Shown: piece by piece, positions 44,664 to 53,955 of the stretch
Layout: every line of letters starts with the position of its first letter
How positions within the stretch are numbered: the stretch's first letter is position 1
Source: Limiplasma sp036645955
GTDB lineage: Bacteria > Bacillota > Clostridia > Christensenellales > Aristaeellaceae
Direction of reading: 5' to 3'
Assembly (NCBI GenBank): GCA_036645955.1
Contig: JAVXND010000001.1
Span: 1-64,000 of the forward strand
DNA: 64,000 nt
Position numbers and translations under genes: made by a program
The notes under the pieces: model-generated
What the model saw: the letters and a program-made list of their open reading frames with translations, nothing else
What the model was told of the DNA's origin: nothing
The model's database searches: none

Positions 44664-47600
44664 ATGGCACAGCCCTTTCATCAGGATCGAAACGCTTTGC
44701 ATTTAAACCGCCTGCCCATGCGCACCACATTGGTACCCTATGCAAGCGAGGAAAGCGCCTTATGCGGCGAACGTGCGCTTTCCCCGTATTTTTGTTCGCT
44801 CAATGGCACATGGGCCTTTTGTTTTCACAAGCATATCCCCGCATTTCCTGCGCAAGCAGACCCGTCTGTTTCCACCGCACCCATCACCGTGCCTGGAAAC
44901 TGGCAAACCCAAGGCTTCGCGCCGCCGCAATACCTCAACATTTCCTTCCCCATTCCCTATCAGCCGCCTTTTGTGCCAGACGATACCCCTCTTGGTGTGT
45001 ACGCGCGCACCTTTGTATTGCCCCAAAGCTTTGCAAACAGGCGTACCTTGCTGAGGCTGGAAGCGGTGGACGGCTGTGCAGGCGTATACGTCAACGGCTG
45101 TTTTGCAGGCGCATCAAAGGTTTCCCACCTGCCCGCAGAGTTTGACATCACCGCTTATTGCCGCGAGGGTGAAAACGATTTACAGCTATATGTATACCAG
45201 TGGTCGGATGCCACCTATTTGGAGGATCAGGACAAATGGCGCTTGAGCGGCGTTTTTAGGGATGTCATGCTGCTTTCCTTTGCCGAGGAACGCATTGTGG
45301 ATTGGCAGGCCGATGCGGATTACGATGCCTTAACAGGCAATGGCTTGCTCCGCCTGCACATAGCCGTACAGGCCGCCCTACAGGTGAACGTGCGCCTGTT
45401 AGATGAAAATAAGCAGGTGCTCATGGAACAGCTTCTCCCCGTAAAAGAGGGGGTTGCAGAGCTTTCCTGCACCCTTGCCGATGTAGTGCCTTGGAGCGCT
45501 GAAAATCCAAGCCGCTATGCGCTTATTCTGGCCATTGAAGGACAAACAGAATGCGGGTGGCTTGGCTTCCGTCGGGTGGAAATACACGACGGACAGCTTT
45601 GGCTGAACGGCGTATCCATCAAGCTCAAGGGCGTTAACCGCCACGATACCCATTGTGATTTGGGGTATGTAAGCCCCATAGAGGTGATGCGGGAGGATGT
45701 GCGGCTCATGAAACAGCACAACCTCAACACCGTTCGCACCAGCCATTACCCCAACGATCCGCGCTTTTTGGAAATGTGCGATCAATATGGTCTGTATGTG
45801 ATAGACGAAGCGGATGTAGAATGCCACGGTGTGGTAAACGTTTCGCACTACAACCTGATTGCCGATGACCCCGCTTGGGAAAAGCCCATTTTGGATCGTT
45901 GCCAAAGAATGGTGGAGCGTGACCGCAACCATCCCAGCATTATCATGTGGTCCTTAGGGAACGAGTCAGGCTATGGGTGTAACTTTGCCAAAGCCGCAGA
46001 TTTGGTACACGCAATGGATGCCGCGCGCCCCGTGCATTACGAACGGGATGAGCAAGCCGAAAAGGCGGATTTGTATTCCAGCATGTACCCGCGTGTGGAA
46101 TGGCTGGAAGCCGAAGGGCAGAAAAAGAACCCCAAGCCCTATTTTATGTGCGAATACGCCCATAGCATGGGGCAAGCGCCCGGTAACCTGCAGGACTATT
46201 GGGCCTTGATTGAAAAATACCCAAGGCTGATTGGCGGCTGTGTATGGGAATTGATCGATCACGGCCTGCGCATTCAGCAAGGGCCGCACAAGGGCAGCTT
46301 TGGTTATGGCGGTGATTTTGATACGGTTCCCGCCGCAAACGACGGTCACTTCTGCATAGACGCTCTTTGCAGTCCCGAGCGCAAGCCGCATACGGCCATG
46401 CTGGAGCTCAAGCATGTGCTCCGCCCCGTAAAGGCCGTGCTTGTGAACGAGCAAACAGGTAAAGTCAAGCTTGTGAACCAATATGCCTTTACCAACCTGT
46501 CCGCGCTTCGCCTGCGGTGGTGGGTGGCGCATGGCAAGGATTGCTTTGCACAGGGCGAAATGCGCTGTGCCCTAGCCCCCATGCAAAGCAAAACCTTCAC
46601 CCTCCCCTTGGCTCGCTATCCGCAAGGCAGCTATTTGAACCTGCGGTTTGAATTGCCGCTTCATACGCTTTGGGCGGAGGCAGGGCATACCGTTGCCTGC
46701 GAGCAGCTGCCGCTTGCGCTGGGCACACCCGCACAGGTGCCTTCGCCAGCACCGCAGTGCCTTGACCTATGCTTTGACGCGGGCTTTGCACGCATCAAGG
46801 GGGAAAGCCTTTCGCTTGCTTTTTCCAAGCAGGAGGGGCTTTCATCGCTGTGCTCACAGGGCACAGAGCTTCTGCAAGCCCCCATTGCACTCAGCATATG
46901 GCGTGCCCCAACCGATAACGACGCAGGCCACATGGGCGACCTTGCCGAGTGGCATCAGGCAGGCCTGAATCGCCTCAAACAGCGCCGCACCGCTTATGAT
47001 GTATCCAGCACGCCAGAGGAAATACGGGTTTTGCTCCAAAGCGAGTATGCGCCCCTCTCGCTTCCTCCCCTGCTGGCCCTTTCGCAGGAATACCGCCTTC
47101 ACTCGGATGGCTTTCTTTCGTTGGCGCTTCGCTATACGCCCTTGCGCACTGAAATGCCGACCTTTCCGCGCCTGGGCTTTCGCTTTCAAATGCCGCGCAG
47201 CTTCGATCAATTGCTTTGGCAGGGGCGCGGCATGCATGAAAGCTATCCCGACAAAAAAAGCGGCGCACTGTTTGGACAGTATGCCTGCCGTGTGGCCGAT
47301 ACGCATGAAAGCTACTTATATCCGCAAGAAAACGGTTCGCATGAGGACACGTCTTATTTTGTCCTTCACCAAAAATCAGGGCAGGGGCTGTTGATTGCGG
47401 GCCATGCCTTTGCGTTTAGCGCGCATCACTACACGCCAGAAGCCTTGGAGCAGGCAGCGCACCCTTGGGAGCTAAGCGAAGGCGACCTTACGCAAGTGCT
47501 TGTAGATGGGCGCATGGCGCCGCTTGGCAATGGTTCCTGCGGCTATGGCCCCCTCGAAAAGGATTTGCTCCGCTTAAACAGCCCGCAAAGCTACCATTTT

Positions 47601-47672
47601 GTATTTGCGCCCATTGACCTGCAGGCCCAAAACCCGCAGAGCGTTTATGAGCAGGCACGCCGATATTTGTGA
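44664..47672 (+). CDS. lacZ: GH2 beta-galactosidase, LacZ type
   Basis: A 1002-residue cytosolic enzyme hydrolysing terminal beta-galactosides. Domain order is jelly-roll sugar-binding (about 30-205), Ig-like (210-310), TIM barrel (about 315-600), second Ig-like domain, and a C-terminal beta-galactosidase small-chain domain (about 720-1000). The acid/base Glu is in SLGNESGYG (near 433) and the nucleophile Glu in CEYAHSMG (near 497). KLKGVNRHDTH and VRTSHYPND are typical family motifs. Length matches E. coli LacZ (1024). GAGGTG precedes the ATG. It ends 6 nt from the convergent regulator gene. Confidence 0.96.
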   Translation: MAQPFHQDRNALHLNRLPMRTTLVPYASEESALCGERALSPYFCSLNGTWAFCFHKHIPAFPAQADPSVSTAPITVPGNWQTQGFAPPQYLNISFPIPYQPPFVPDDTPLGVYARTFVLPQSFANRRTLLRLEAVDGCAGVYVNGCFAGASKVSHLPAEFDITAYCREGENDLQLYVYQWSDATYLEDQDKWRLSGVFRDVMLLSFAEERIVDWQADADYDALTGNGLLRLHIAVQAALQVNVRLLDENKQVLMEQLLPVKEGVAELSCTLADVVPWSAENPSRYALILAIEGQTECGWLGFRRVEIHDGQLWLNGVSIKLKGVNRHDTHCDLGYVSPIEVMREDVRLMKQHNLNTVRTSHYPNDPRFLEMCDQYGLYVIDEADVECHGVVNVSHYNLIADDPAWEKPILDRCQRMVERDRNHPSIIMWSLGNESGYGCNFAKAADLVHAMDAARPVHYERDEQAEKADLYSSMYPRVEWLEAEGQKKNPKPYFMCEYAHSMGQAPGNLQDYWALIEKYPRLIGGCVWELIDHGLRIQQGPHKGSFGYGGDFDTVPAANDGHFCIDALCSPERKPHTAMLELKHVLRPVKAVLVNEQTGKVKLVNQYAFTNLSALRLRWWVAHGKDCFAQGEMRCALAPMQSKTFTLPLARYPQGSYLNLRFELPLHTLWAEAGHTVACEQLPLALGTPAQVPSPAPQCLDLCFDAGFARIKGESLSLAFSKQEGLSSLCSQGTELLQAPIALSIWRAPTDNDAGHMGDLAEWHQAGLNRLKQRRTAYDVSSTPEEIRVLLQSEYAPLSLPPLLALSQEYRLHSDGFLSLALRYTPLRTEMPTFPRLGFRFQMPRSFDQLLWQGRGMHESYPDKKSGALFGQYACRVADTHESYLYPQENGSHEDTSYFVLHQKSGQGLLIAGHAFAFSAHHYTPEALEQAAHPWELSEGDLTQVLVDGRMAPLGNGSCGYGPLEKDLLRLNSPQSYHFVFAPIDLQAQNPQSVYEQARRYL

Positions 47673-47678
47673 TGGCCG

Positions 47679-50039
47679 TTAACAGCCCTCCTCTGTTTTG
47701 GATAGCTGCAGTTTAAATTCACCAAGGGACATGCCAAAGGTCTTTTTAAAGCGCGTGTAAAAATAGTTATTCTTTTCCAGCCCCACCTTTTCCAAAATGG
47801 CATTGAGCGATAGCTTGGTGGTTCGCATGTATGTCACAAGCTGATTCATGCGGTATTCCAAAATATATTGTGCTATGGATTGCCCCTGCGCAAGCTTAAA
47901 GAGGTGCCCAATGTAATTGGGGGATAGGTGGAGCTTTTCGGCAACGGCGCTCAAGCACAAGCTGGGGTCTGGATAGTCACTTTGGATAATTTCCATCACG
48001 CGCTGTATAATCAAGTCGCTTGTTTTGGACATGTCAGGCTCTGCTTGTGTTTGCATAAAGGCGGATACCTTCAAAAGAAAGCGCTCCATCAATTCATCAA
48101 TGTCCGCCGCTACCTCCACATCCCGAAGATCCCGAATAAAGTCCTTCAGCAAAAAATCCTGTTCATTTTTAAGCGTTGCACTGCGCTCCATTGCCATGGA
48201 ATAGATGCTGTAAACCAAATGCATTACGCAGGACATAATTTCGTTGTAGGAATAGCGGTAAAGGCGCTTGTTAATTTCGCGGTAAATGGCCATTGCGGCC
48301 TCAGGCTCACCCGCTAACGCGCGCTCTGTTAGCTGTCCCTCCAGCTTGAGCGGCAGGCGGAAATCATCCGCGTTCACCTCATCCAGCACATAGGGGGATA
48401 TGATACAGCCATGCCCGTAGCGGAATTTTAGCATCATGGAGCTTTTCATGTTGGCATACATGCTCGGCAAATGCTCCAGCCCTTTAAAAAGCGTGCTGTA
48501 TGCAATGGACAGGGACACCTGCAAGCATTCGGAAACCTCCTTCTGCGTTTGGCGAAGTAACAGCTCCAGCTCTTCCCTGAACGCATTGAAGGGTTTATCA
48601 CAGCGCACCAGCATCACAAATTGATCCGATGCGCAATTGAAAACCTCACAGCGAAGCTCCCGCTGAGCAACCTCCGTAACCACATCCACAATGGCAAAGC
48701 GAAGCGCCCAGCGCTCTTTTTTGCTGTTGATGGATACCATTTGACTGTAGCGGTCTATTTTGAACAGGCACATGCACAATGCGCCTTGCGTAAGGTAGTC
48801 AAGCTCCAGCTGCTCCAACCGCTGGCAGGTGCCCTCCTCCGCCGCGGGCGAGGTGCCTGCCAGCAAGCCCGCCAGCAGGTCCTGCTTTTCCAAATGGCTG
48901 TTTTCCCGCTTGAGGCGGTCTAGCTGTTCATTTTGCTCACGCATGGATTCGAACACGGAAAGAATAAACCCGAATTCCTCCGTTTTGCTGAGCATGGGCG
49001 CGTCCAGCTGTGTTTTTTCACCTGATAGGATGCGCTTCATGGCCTGTACGGGGCTGTTGAGCCTTTTGGCCAGCACATAGCAAATGCCAATGCACAGCGC
49101 AAACGCAAAAATCACCAGCACAGCCGCCAGCACTGCCGCAGTGCCCACCTCGCCAAAGATGGATGCCGCAGGGATAATGCTTAGTACGCACCAGCCATTG
49201 GCGTTTTGCCTGCTAAAGGTAACCATGTACCGCGTGCCTTCCACATTGATCACGCGGTTGCCTGTGCCTTCAAGCAAAAACGCTTCCCTGCAAACCTGCT
49301 GCATATGCTCTGGATTTTGTTTGAGCAAGCGGCCGTAGGTGGCGCTGAGCGGCACGCCTTTTTCATTCAGCACCAAAAAGGTAGAATCCGAGGCGCTTGT
49401 GTGTGTGTTAATGGCTTGTATGGATTGCGAAAGCAGTTTTGTGCTCACGTTGACTACAATGGCGTTTCTTCTTCCTTGCGCATTCGCGCTTGATTCAAAT
49501 ACAATATAGGAGCAGCGTTTCGCAATTTCATTTGGCTGTGCAGGCGCAAAAGCAATGGGCTTGCCGCGGTAGGCGCTTGTAAAAGATGCATCCGTTAGCA
49601 GCGCGGCTATTTCATGGTCGCTGAAGGCCTCGCTGTTGCTTTGCTCGCCCGTTTTTGAGGAATAGAACATATCCAGCTGTGCATTGTATAGGTACACGCT
49701 TTCAAAGCCGCTTAAGGTGAGCAGATGGCGGTCAAGCGCTTGGCTGGCACGCACAGCCGCTAAGCTATCGGTTTTTTTCATATTTAAATAGGTAATGATT
49801 TGATGATCCGATAATAAAGCGTTGCTTAAACGCTTGGCTGTTTCATCCACATAGGCAATGCTGTAGTTGGATTGCGCAATCAGCTTGTCACAAAACCTGT
49901 TTGCCGTTTCCACCGTTGCTTTAAAATAGGTGAAGGTTAAAAAAGCCGTGAGCATGACGGTTATGAGCACAGCAAGCAATAAAAAGGAAAGAAACACCTT
50001 TTTTAAAAAACTCTGGGTGCGGTTCGTCGCTTTTTTCAT
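47679..50039 (-). CDS. membrane-anchored AraC-type transcription regulator
   Basis: A 786-residue protein. Transmembrane helices lie at about 14-36 and 295-320; the roughly 260 residues between form an extracellular Cache-like sensor. After the second helix come a HAMP-like and a coiled-coil region, a middle domain (about 400-620), and a C-terminal AraC helix-turn-helix pair (about 685-786, with LSAVAEKLHLSPNYIGHLFK and MRTTKLSLNAILEKVGL). Such proteins control the adjacent LplB/YtcP sugar importers in Paenibacillus and clostridia. It is divergent from such an importer operon. GGGAG precedes the ATG. Confidence 0.9.
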   Translation of the reverse strand: MKKATNRTQSFLKKVFLSFLLLAVLITVMLTAFLTFTYFKATVETANRFCDKLIAQSNYSIAYVDETAKRLSNALLSDHQIITYLNMKKTDSLAAVRASQALDRHLLTLSGFESVYLYNAQLDMFYSSKTGEQSNSEAFSDHEIAALLTDASFTSAYRGKPIAFAPAQPNEIAKRCSYIVFESSANAQGRRNAIVVNVSTKLLSQSIQAINTHTSASDSTFLVLNEKGVPLSATYGRLLKQNPEHMQQVCREAFLLEGTGNRVINVEGTRYMVTFSRQNANGWCVLSIIPAASIFGEVGTAAVLAAVLVIFAFALCIGICYVLAKRLNSPVQAMKRILSGEKTQLDAPMLSKTEEFGFILSVFESMREQNEQLDRLKRENSHLEKQDLLAGLLAGTSPAAEEGTCQRLEQLELDYLTQGALCMCLFKIDRYSQMVSINSKKERWALRFAIVDVVTEVAQRELRCEVFNCASDQFVMLVRCDKPFNAFREELELLLRQTQKEVSECLQVSLSIAYSTLFKGLEHLPSMYANMKSSMMLKFRYGHGCIISPYVLDEVNADDFRLPLKLEGQLTERALAGEPEAAMAIYREINKRLYRYSYNEIMSCVMHLVYSIYSMAMERSATLKNEQDFLLKDFIRDLRDVEVAADIDELMERFLLKVSAFMQTQAEPDMSKTSDLIIQRVMEIIQSDYPDPSLCLSAVAEKLHLSPNYIGHLFKLAQGQSIAQYILEYRMNQLVTYMRTTKLSLNAILEKVGLEKNNYFYTRFKKTFGMSLGEFKLQLSKTEEGC

Positions 50040-50106
50040 GTGTTTCTCCCTTTGGATGTCCTTTTTTCATCCTGACTGCTTCACTGCTTTAACATCCTTA
50101 TTTAGC

Positions 50107-50134
50107 ATTATAATACAAACCGTACAAATGGCAA
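50107..50134 (-). promoter_or_regulatory. promoter of the membrane-anchored AraC regulator
   Basis: On the minus strand TTGCCA (50134-50129), 16 nt spacer, perfect TATAAT (50112-50107), 67 nt before the start at 50039. Confidence 0.55.
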
Positions 50135-50294
50135 TGCAAAACCACAACGTTTTTCAACATTTTGAACAAATGCTAAAAAATCAGAGTGCTCCAATCGTGC
50201 CTATTGTTGAAAACCACGCTTTTTAGAGTTGCGCTCCCTGCCGCTCCCTGCTAGGCTAATCACAGCAAAAGCAAAAAGAAAGGATGGCGACCCT

Positions 50295-51263
50295 ATGAAC
50301 TCGGCGCAATCTTCCAGCCTTGCTCCCCGCAAGCGGTTTTCGCTACGCAGAGAAGCCCGCAAGCAATCCCCTTTCTATCTCATGATGTTGCCGGGCATTT
50401 TGTGCATTTTCATATTTGCCTACATCCCCATGGCAGGGACCGTGCTGGCTTTTAAGGATTACAGCCCCAAGCAAGGTGTTTTCGGCAGTGATTGGATGGA
50501 GCCGCTCTTTAAAAACTTCGAATTTTTCTTTAAGAGCGACACCGCACGCATGGTAACGGTGAACACCTTGGTTTACAACATCATCATCGCGGTGCTGGTA
50601 ACGGTCATCGCGCTTACCCTGTCCATCATGCTAAACGAAGTACGCAAAAAATCCGTGTCTGCTACCTATAAGGGTGCTTTGCTGTTGCCCACCTTCCTAT
50701 CCTGGGTGGTCATTCAGTACATCGTGTTCGCACTGCTAAGCGTGGATCGCGGCATTGTAAACCGCATGCTTGTGGCAAGCGGCAACGAGGCCATTTACTG
50801 GTACAGCGAGCCCTCCTATTGGCGCATTATCATGCCTGCCGCTTATGTTTGGAAAAACGTCGGCTATTACTCCGTGCTCTATGTAGCCGCCATTGCGGGC
50901 ATCTCCACCGATTATTATGAAGCCGCATCGCTGGATGGCGCAACCCACATGCAGCAGGTGCGCTACATCACCCTGCCGCTATTGCGCCCCACCGTTATTG
51001 TACTGCTGCTGCTATGGGTGGGCAAGCTTTTCAACGGCGGATTAGGCGATTGGAACGCCTTTTATACCCTGCCAAATGATGCTGGTGCCCTCTACAAAGC
51101 CACTGATGTCATTGATACGCTGGTTTACCGTTCGCTTAAAAAGGTCAACGATTACGGCATGTCCGCCGCTGTGGCGCTGTACCAGTCGGTGATTGGTCTG
51201 GTGCTGGTATCTGCCTCCAACTTGATTATTAAGAAATTCGACCCAGACAGCGCCCTGTTTTAG
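50295..51263 (+). CDS. sugar ABC transporter permease, LplB type (importer 1)
   Basis: A 322-residue membrane protein with six predicted helices. The EAA motif that contacts the ATPase is YYEAASLDGATHMQQVRYITLP in the second half (starting near residue 206). An N-terminal polar extension of about 30 residues precedes helix 1. The ATG at 50295 follows GGATGG; an upstream in-frame start has no ribosome site. It is the first gene of importer 1, followed by the YtcP-type permease and the binding protein. No ATPase gene is nearby, so a shared MsmK-like ATPase encoded elsewhere is expected. Confidence 0.92.
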   Translation: MNSAQSSSLAPRKRFSLRREARKQSPFYLMMLPGILCIFIFAYIPMAGTVLAFKDYSPKQGVFGSDWMEPLFKNFEFFFKSDTARMVTVNTLVYNIIIAVLVTVIALTLSIMLNEVRKKSVSATYKGALLLPTFLSWVVIQYIVFALLSVDRGIVNRMLVASGNEAIYWYSEPSYWRIIMPAAYVWKNVGYYSVLYVAAIAGISTDYYEAASLDGATHMQQVRYITLPLLRPTVIVLLLLWVGKLFNGGLGDWNAFYTLPNDAGALYKATDVIDTLVYRSLKKVNDYGMSAAVALYQSVIGLVLVSASNLIIKKFDPDSALF

Positions 51264-51305
51264 CATAGCGCCGCCCTTGTACAAGGGTCGGGAAAGGATG
51301 ATTGT

Positions 51306-52208
51306 ATGCAAGCTCAAGCTCAAAAGCCTTTATTTTCACCCTCGCGGATGGTGACCCATTTGGTTTTTATCCTGCTCAGCCTGATTTGTGTGGTTCCCCT
51401 GCTGCTGGTGGTATCCATTTCCTTTACGGATGAGCAATCCCTCATGCGTGACGGCTACCGCCTGATCCCGCAGGTGTTTAGCACTGCCTCCTACCAATAT
51501 GTTTTTTCGGGCGCAGGCTCCGTCTTTAACGCTTATGGGGTTACCATTTTTGTAACCGTGGTAGGCACAGGTTTGCACCTGCTGATTACCTCCATGCTGG
51601 CCTATGGCCTTACGCGCCCCGAGGTTACGGCGCGCAACCGCGTAGCGCTGTTTGTATACCTGCCCGTGCTGTTTAACGGCGGCTTGGTATCTCAATACAT
51701 TTTGCTATCGCGCTACCTCAACTTAAAAAACACCTTTGCCGTGCTGATTGTGGTGGGCTTGGTTTCGCCCGTAAACGTGCTCATTATGAAAAACTATTTC
51801 AGAACCATTCCCAATTCGCTGATTGAATCTGCCCGCATTGATGGCTCGGGCGAAATTCATACCTTCTTCCGCATTGTTTTTCCGCTCTCCACCCCATCGC
51901 TGGCCACCATCGGGTTGTTTGTAGCCATCTATTATTGGAATGATTGGATGACCTGCTCCCTCTACATTGAAAAGAGCAACATGCGAACCCTGCAATACCT
52001 GCTCCAATCGCTTATGAACAACATCGCCTATTTGCAGGCCAACGCAGCCAACGCATCCCAATCCATGCAGGAAGCCATGCTGAACGTACCAAACGAAGGC
52101 GCGCGCATGGCCACCTGCGTGCTGGCGGTGGGCCCCATCATTCTGCTGTACCCCCTGCTGCAGAAATATTTCGAAAAAGGCTTAACGGTAGGTGCCGTTA
52201 AGGAATGA
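51306..52208 (+). CDS. sugar ABC transporter permease, YtcP/LplC type (importer 1)
   Basis: A 300-residue membrane protein with six predicted helices. The EAA loop is LIESARIDGSGEIHTFFRIV (near 176-195), and the C-terminus is KGLTVGAVKE, typical of the YtcP subgroup. AAAGGATG precedes the ATG. It lies 42 nt after the LplB-type gene and 67 nt before the binding protein, forming the second half of the heterodimeric channel. Close relative of the permease at 61386. Confidence 0.92.
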   Translation: MQAQAQKPLFSPSRMVTHLVFILLSLICVVPLLLVVSISFTDEQSLMRDGYRLIPQVFSTASYQYVFSGAGSVFNAYGVTIFVTVVGTGLHLLITSMLAYGLTRPEVTARNRVALFVYLPVLFNGGLVSQYILLSRYLNLKNTFAVLIVVGLVSPVNVLIMKNYFRTIPNSLIESARIDGSGEIHTFFRIVFPLSTPSLATIGLFVAIYYWNDWMTCSLYIEKSNMRTLQYLLQSLMNNIAYLQANAANASQSMQEAMLNVPNEGARMATCVLAVGPIILLYPLLQKYFEKGLTVGAVKE

Positions 52209-52275
52209 TTTTTTCTGGAAAGCGGCGAACCATCCGCATTCCAGTAAAGATAAAAAAAGATTAGGAGGTATCCCC

Positions 52276-53802
52276 ATGAAAAAAATTCTCGCATTTGTCC
52301 TAGCCCTTACATTGCTTGCAGCGCTGCCCGTGGTCAGCTTTGCGCAGGAGCCTACGGAGCTCAACTTCTACTTCATGAGCGGCCCCATTACAGACCTGGA
52401 CCGCATTATGGAAAAAGCCAATGTCATCATCGAAAAAGAAATCGGCGCAAGGCTGAACCTGATTCCCGTGGATGGCAGCACCTATGCCGACAAAATGAAC
52501 CTGATGATCAGCTCTGGTGATGCTTGGGATCTATGCTTCACCGCACACTGGGGCGGCTTGAACTTCTTCTCCAACGCCGCCAAGGGCGCCTATGCGGATT
52601 TGACCGACTTGATTCCCCAATATGCGCCGCAAACCTATGCCCGCATTCCCGAAGGCTTGTGGGATGGCGTAAAGGTAGATGGCCGCATCTACGGTTTGGT
52701 TAACTATCAGCAATGGGGCAGTGCCTCGCGCAGCGGCTTCAAATTCCGCAGTGACATTGCTGAGGAGGTCGGCTTTGACTGGAAAGCAGTCAAGGGCAAG
52801 GACACCATCACCGCGCTCAACATGACAGGCGAATTCCTGGGCAAAGCTTTGGAAAAGCATCCTGACATGATTGGCTGGGAAACCAGCACCCTGTACAGCC
52901 TCTTTGCCAACAGCCCTCTTTATTGGGACATGGAAGCCGTTGGCGATACCGCTCTGCCAGGCTGGATTGATCTCAACAACCCCGATGTGGTCATCAACCA
53001 ATTTGACAGCGACCTGTTCATGCAATATTGCAACATCATGCGCGATTGGTATAACAAGGGTTATGTGCGCAAGGATGGTGCCACCGTTAAAGATACCTCG
53101 CCCGACCGCAAAGCCTGCAAGTTCATTGCAGAACCCTCCACCGGCTGGCCTGACAGCATCGATTTCCAAGGAAATGCCGACGCTGAAAAAATGTCCATGA
53201 CCACACACGAGCTTGCTCCCGCTGTGCTGGTATCCACCACCCGCACCCTGCTTCCTTCTAACGCTGGTGCAAACGCCGCCGTGGCCATTAATGCAGAGTC
53301 CAAGAACATCGAAAAGTCCTTACAGCTCATGGAATTGCTCAACACAAACGATGAACTGTTCATGCTCATTACCAATGGTGAAGAAGGCGTTGACTTCAAC
53401 TACGACGAAACCGGCAAGAAGGTAGACGTAGCCGGCAAGTTCCACTTCGGCTATAACGAATGGCAGGTTGGCCAATCCTACAGCCCCACCTTCAGCCGCG
53501 CCGCTTATGACCGCAACGAGAGCGGCAAGCTTCAGCAGGATGCTCAGTCGGTCGTATTTGCCGCTGAAACCACCGCTGATGTATCTCCCTTGTCTGGCTT
53601 TGTGTTTGATCCCGCGCCCGTAAAAACAGAAATTGCCAACTGCTCCGCCGTCATCACTGAACTCATCCCCGCCTTGAGCGCAGGCTCCGTAGACCCCGCC
53701 GTGGTTGTGCCCGAGCTTCGCGAGCGCTTGAACACCGCAGGCGTTGCAGAGATCATTGCTCAAAAGCAAGCACAATATGATGCATGGCGTGCCGCAAAGT
53801 AA
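52276..53802 (+). CDS. extracellular solute-binding protein (importer 1)
   Basis: A 508-residue binding protein of the LipO/family 1 type delivering a glycan to importer 1. A signal peptide (MKKILAFVLA...VVSFA, cleavage near residue 24) has no Cys at the cleavage site, so no lipobox is seen. The mature part has two alpha/beta lobes (for example TELNFYFMSGPITDLDRIMEKA at the start written here in part, and SGDAWDLCFTAHWGG). AGGAGG lies 7 nt before the ATG at 52276. A stable hairpin follows the gene. Substrate unknown, probably an oligosaccharide. Confidence 0.9.
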   Translation: MKKILAFVLALTLLAALPVVSFAQEPTELNFYFMSGPITDLDRIMEKANVIIEKEIGARLNLIPVDGSTYADKMNLMISSGDAWDLCFTAHWGGLNFFSNAAKGAYADLTDLIPQYAPQTYARIPEGLWDGVKVDGRIYGLVNYQQWGSASRSGFKFRSDIAEEVGFDWKAVKGKDTITALNMTGEFLGKALEKHPDMIGWETSTLYSLFANSPLYWDMEAVGDTALPGWIDLNNPDVVINQFDSDLFMQYCNIMRDWYNKGYVRKDGATVKDTSPDRKACKFIAEPSTGWPDSIDFQGNADAEKMSMTTHELAPAVLVSTTRTLLPSNAGANAAVAINAESKNIEKSLQLMELLNTNDELFMLITNGEEGVDFNYDETGKKVDVAGKFHFGYNEWQVGQSYSPTFSRAAYDRNESGKLQQDAQSVVFAAETTADVSPLSGFVFDPAPVKTEIANCSAVITELIPALSAGSVDPAVVVPELRERLNTAGVAEIIAQKQAQYDAWRAAK

Positions 53803-53881
53803 GCGGATAACCCCGCCTGCCAAAGCCTGCTGCCGCAGGGCACAGGTCGTGTAGCAAACGCGTATTTTACCTTGTTTTGCG

Positions 53882-53923
53882 CCATCCATTGTACGCTTTT
53901 TCGCACGCTGGTACAATGGATGG
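53882..53923 (+). other. long stem-loop after the importer 1 binding protein
   Basis: CCATCCATTGTAC (53882-53894) pairs perfectly with GTACAATGGATGG (53911-53923) around a 16 nt loop. No clean T-run follows (TGCTTCTTC). It probably protects or partly terminates the abundant binding-protein mRNA. The rest of the 150 bp gap shows nothing recognised. Confidence 0.7.
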
Positions 53924-53955
53924 TGCTTCTTCATTCATCAAAAAGGAAGGGATTT

